Source: Nannochloris sp. 'desiccata' (taxonomy: Eukaryota > Chlorophyta > Trebouxiophyceae > Chlorellales > Chlorellaceae). From it: a DNA stretch of 64,000 nucleotides. Where the stretch lies: positions 248,001-312,000 of the forward strand of contig JAGTXX020000009.1 in the NCBI GenBank assembly GCA_019044685.2. Reading direction: 5' to 3'. Below are positions 61,167-64,000 of this stretch, one piece after another (position 1 is the stretch's first letter; each line of letters starts with the position of its first letter). The notes beneath the pieces are model-generated. The model saw only the letters and a list, made by a program, of their open reading frames with translations, was not told the origin of the DNA and searched no databases. Both the position numbers and the translations under genes were made by a program.

Positions 61167-63767
61167 TTATATAATCCTTGCGTCTCCTAAGAGATGCGCC
61201 ACCGCTGCCTTCCCTTCCGGCCCAATTCTATGACACCCCATTATATTCACACACCGCAAGGCAGGCATAGCACTCAGAGCATGCATGGTCTCGTCTGTCA
61301 CTTTCCAGCTGTAAATCAAATCCAAAGAAGTCAAATTTGTCAATGCCGTCAGCTGTACAGCACCTTCATCGCCAAACAACCAACAAAATTGCAACTCCAA
61401 GGAAGAAAGCGAGCGAAGTGATGACAAGGCGGCAACTCCAGAATCAGAAAGTCCAACCATGCCTTGCAAAGAAAGCGCAGTGAGATGAGACAATGACCTA
61501 GCAAGGGCAAAAACACCGGTATCAGTGACACCTCTACAATGTTTCAAGCTAAGGTCTTTTAAACATGCCAAAGAAGCGCTCATTGCAGCAACACCTTCGT
61601 CTGTCAGTCCGGAAGCTCCTTGAAGCTGTAACGTCACCAACGGACTATTCTTCCATTCTGAAAATCCACAGCAACTAATTCCACTGCAATCACTCATATT
61701 AACGGATTTGAGACACGGCAATCGACCCAGGGAAGAAACTCCTTCATCCGTCAACGAATTGCATCCTTGTAAAGAAAGAAAAGTCAAACTATTACAACAC
61801 CATCCAACTGTAGACAACCCTCGATCCAGTAAAGCTACATTTGTGCATCCCTCCAGGTTTAAATACTGTAAACACGCCAGAGGAGCAAGAGAAGCAAGGG
61901 AAGTGCCAGCAAGATTGGTGCATCCGCCGAGGTGCAGAGAAGTCAATGATGTGAGCTGTTCTAAAGCAGATAAAGCATTCGTACCACGTAGACCAACGCA
62001 ATTTTGCATTTTTAATGAAATTAATGTCGATGAACACCTTCTTAGAGGCAAAAGAGCTTCCCCATTAAGCTCTCGGCAGCCGGAAAGGTCGAGATGGGAC
62101 AAACAAGAGCCAGCTACAAAGCCGAGAGCGCCACAACTAATCCGATCACACCCTTTCAACGTTAGACTCCACATAGCATGCATAGCATGAAGCCCAGATA
62201 GAGGTAACCCAGCTCCGTTGACTAAATTTCGACAACCAGCAACATCGAGTTCTTGTAATGCGGTCAACCGAGTTAAGGAAGAAAGCCCAGTATTAGTAAT
62301 CTGCCAACATTCATTCAAACGGAGTATTTTTAGGGTAGACACTGCTCCTACAGCACGTAGTCCAATATCAGAAAGCGCATAACAGCCCCACAGATTCAGT
62401 TCTGATAATAGATGAAGAGAAGACAATCGATGCATTTCTTCTCCTCTCAAGTGTTCACAAGCTCTCAAATCGAGCTTACAGAGCCCCTTTAATTTTGCAA
62501 TGTGTGGTAATACATCATCATCCATAGGTTGACACCCACGCAAACTCAACTCTGTTAGTGCAGTGCATGGTGCTAGTGATGTCAAAGAGTCCGGGGTCAA
62601 TCGAAGACAGTTCCATAAGTTTAAATATTTAAGGTTTTGCAAGGAAGATAGATTTGACAATCCCATAGAGGTAATATTACAACATCCAGATAAATTGAGG
62701 GATCGTAAACGGGTACATTTTCCAATGCCAATTAATGCAGCGTCGGTCACTGTAGCGACTCGGCTGCAGCCACCGAGACGGAGTTCAGAGAGATTTGGAA
62801 AGGCGCGAGGTAAGCAGTCAAAGCCTTGTTCGGTGAGTAATACACAGCCGGATAAATCGAGTATTTCTAATGGTGGCAGTTGAGAAATAGTATGTGCACT
62901 GGCAGCCTCGCCAAGGGAGGAGCCAGGAGTGCGTGGAGTAACTAGCATTGACGATGAAGAAGAGGTGGCAGTGGCCGCCGCCGCAGCCGTAGCAGCAGCA
63001 GCAGAAAATCGAGGGCTTAAAGGTATGCTACTAGTGCTACCACCACGAGGAGATTTCATCCGTACCATTCTATCTGTAGATCCAGATAACGTCCAAAGCG
63101 TTGCATCAGTTACTTTGACACAGTGCTTTAAACTAAGAAATCGCAATCGAGGCAAAGCGGCGATTTCAAATGCCACAGCATCTGTCACGCCATCGCACCC
63201 TTCCAAGCTCAATACACGCAAGGTACTCACTCGATGTAATCCTACAAAATCCTCATCGAGGACCTTACGACATCTTTTTAATTCAAGGTGTTGGAGTGCT
63301 GAAAAGGTCGCTGCCAGGGCGGTGGTGTTTACGCTACGGGGCCGCAAGTGCAACACAGAGGCTGAGACAACTTCTTTCCAGTCTAAGCATACTAAACGAG
63401 CGTTCCGCACGTCTGTAAGGTCTAAATAAATCACTATTTGGGTCATCACACCAGCAGGAAGTCGTTTCCAATCACGAGGACAGAGCAATTGGTGTTGATG
63501 TTGGTGTTCAAGGGGAGACGGGGGGGAACGTGGGGGCCAAGTGGTCTTGGTGGCAGGGCTGCCCCAAAGCCGACGTCTAGGCAAAGTAGCTTGAGAGTAA
63601 TTTCTATGTTTATCATCGTCACAGTTACTAGTATTTGAAGGTATTTTTATTGATGAACTCACTCGTGGAGTGATGGGGCTGGTGCTGGGAGGGGGGAAGA
63701 GCTTTGCTCGACCTAGAGCTGCGGAGATGGCGTCAATGCTAGAAGAAGTGCCTGGATCTTGAGACAT
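61167..63767 (-). CDS. F-box protein with AMN1-type leucine-rich repeats
   Basis: Single exon of 866 residues. An F-box-like segment near residues 100-135 (WKRLPAGVMTQIVIYLDLTD, then ARLVCLDWKEVV) would bind SKP1 in an SCF ubiquitin ligase. About 20 leucine-rich repeats of the cysteine-containing type follow (LRVLSLEGCDGVTD, LRSLNLSGCCNITS, LTSLHLGGCTNLAG and similar), forming a solenoid that should bind substrate. The first 95 residues are Ser/Pro-rich and disordered. A low-complexity Ala/Ser insertion (about residues 250-280) interrupts the repeats. It ends HRIGPEGKAAVAHLLG. Substrate unknown; the layout resembles plant and protist FBXL proteins. Confidence 0.9.
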   Translation of the reverse strand: MSQDPGTSSSIDAISAALGRAKLFPPPSTSPITPRVSSSIKIPSNTSNCDDDKHRNYSQATLPRRRLWGSPATKTTWPPRSPPSPLEHQHQHQLLCPRDWKRLPAGVMTQIVIYLDLTDVRNARLVCLDWKEVVSASVLHLRPRSVNTTALAATFSALQHLELKRCRKVLDEDFVGLHRVSTLRVLSLEGCDGVTDAVAFEIAALPRLRFLSLKHCVKVTDATLWTLSGSTDRMVRMKSPRGGSTSSIPLSPRFSAAAATAAAAATATSSSSSMLVTPRTPGSSLGEAASAHTISQLPPLEILDLSGCVLLTEQGFDCLPRAFPNLSELRLGGCSRVATVTDAALIGIGKCTRLRSLNLSGCCNITSMGLSNLSSLQNLKYLNLWNCLRLTPDSLTSLAPCTALTELSLRGCQPMDDDVLPHIAKLKGLCKLDLRACEHLRGEEMHRLSSLHLLSELNLWGCYALSDIGLRAVGAVSTLKILRLNECWQITNTGLSSLTRLTALQELDVAGCRNLVNGAGLPLSGLHAMHAMWSLTLKGCDRISCGALGFVAGSCLSHLDLSGCRELNGEALLPLRRCSSTLISLKMQNCVGLRGTNALSALEQLTSLTSLHLGGCTNLAGTSLASLAPLACLQYLNLEGCTNVALLDRGLSTVGWCCNSLTFLSLQGCNSLTDEGVSSLGRLPCLKSVNMSDCSGISCCGFSEWKNSPLVTLQLQGASGLTDEGVAAMSASLACLKDLSLKHCRGVTDTGVFALARSLSHLTALSLQGMVGLSDSGVAALSSLRSLSSLELQFCWLFGDEGAVQLTALTNLTSLDLIYSWKVTDETMHALSAMPALRCVNIMGCHRIGPEGKAAVAHLLGDARII

Positions 63768-64000
63768 GGCTGCAGATTGATAATTTGATAGATTGTTAGA
63801 TAGTGCATGGTTTATAGTTGGCTTGAGGTAGGGTGGTTAGCAATAAAGATTGGCACAGGAAGGTGAAGAGCCCTGGCGAACAGCACATTGACATTGGACA
63901 ACCCTGAGGGGAACGAACGATAATAACCAACTTCAGATGTAAAATGCATACCTTTCTGCTGCTCGACACTTCTATAGATTTATTAGATTTTTTGAAAGTG
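63768..64000. other. 5' flank of the F-box gene, window edge
   Basis: Upstream region of the F-box/LRR gene running to the window end. No feature seen. Confidence 0.5.

Noticed and set aside
1..64000. tRNA, rRNA, CRISPR arrays, operons or prokaryotic defence systems
   Set aside because: None were recognised; the introns, gene families and dispersed promoters are eukaryotic, and no tRNA TpsiC-loop signature was spotted by eye on either strand.

Overview
The window is nuclear DNA from a eukaryote, with no prokaryotic or organellar gene arrangement. Genes are single or split by one or two short introns (about 70-170 bases), mostly GT-AG with two apparent GC-AG introns. They sit on both strands in alternating convergent and divergent pairs with short spacers, and all reading frames fit the standard code. 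Several proteins point to a plastid-bearing organism: an RH58-type DEAD-box helicase with a leader, an octanoyltransferase with a leader, a PHT4/ANTR-type transporter with a transit-like leader, and a leader-bearing EamA transporter. DUF266/GT14-like and wax-synthase-like enzymes, tesmin/TSO1-type CXC domains and an AMN1-type leucine-rich-repeat F-box protein also fit. An alga or related protist, green algal or stramenopile, is the best guess; the exact lineage cannot be read from the sequence alone.

Layout. 0.4-6 kb: cytosolic HSP90, RH58-like helicase, octanoyltransferase. 6-15 kb: SKI2 exosome helicase, MSS116/RH31-type helicase, mitochondrial enoyl-CoA reductase. 15-24 kb: a DUF72 protein, a small foldback element, Mediator MED7, an unrecognised basic protein, a large JmjC-plus-two-GYF protein, PAM16. 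24-28.4 kb: PHT4-like transporter, then a gene-poor stretch with a possible tiny gene, a broken endonuclease from a mobile element and a long nearly perfect inverted repeat. 28.4-39 kb: MYND protein, CCT6, CXC protein, YIPF5, APC15-like protein and SNM1 nuclease. 39-49.5 kb: an uninterrupted run of membrane and glycosylation enzymes (wax synthase-like MBOAT, GT25, GT14/DUF266-like, PIG-V, a GT32-FkbM fusion). 50-56.5 kb: secreted or membrane proteins (two ML lipid-binding proteins, an alpha/beta hydrolase, a secreted trypsin-like protease with a decayed tandem copy, an EamA transporter). 56.7-63.8 kb: DCAF12, a DUF2415-type WD40 protein, a 75-base tandem repeat and an F-box/LRR protein.

Functional links. 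RNA metabolism is represented by three helicases, two of them probably organellar. Protein quality control is covered by HSP90, CCT6 and PAM16. DCAF12, the F-box protein and the APC15-like protein are all ubiquitin-ligase components. The strongest leads are the JmjC-GYF architecture, the GT32-FkbM fusion whose DXD motif is degenerate, the long inverted repeat, the 18-base gap between the APC15-like gene and SNM1, and the protease locus with its readable introns and tandem relic. Most exon joins were derived by hand from splice consensus, frame continuity and family resemblance, and none is supported here by transcripts.
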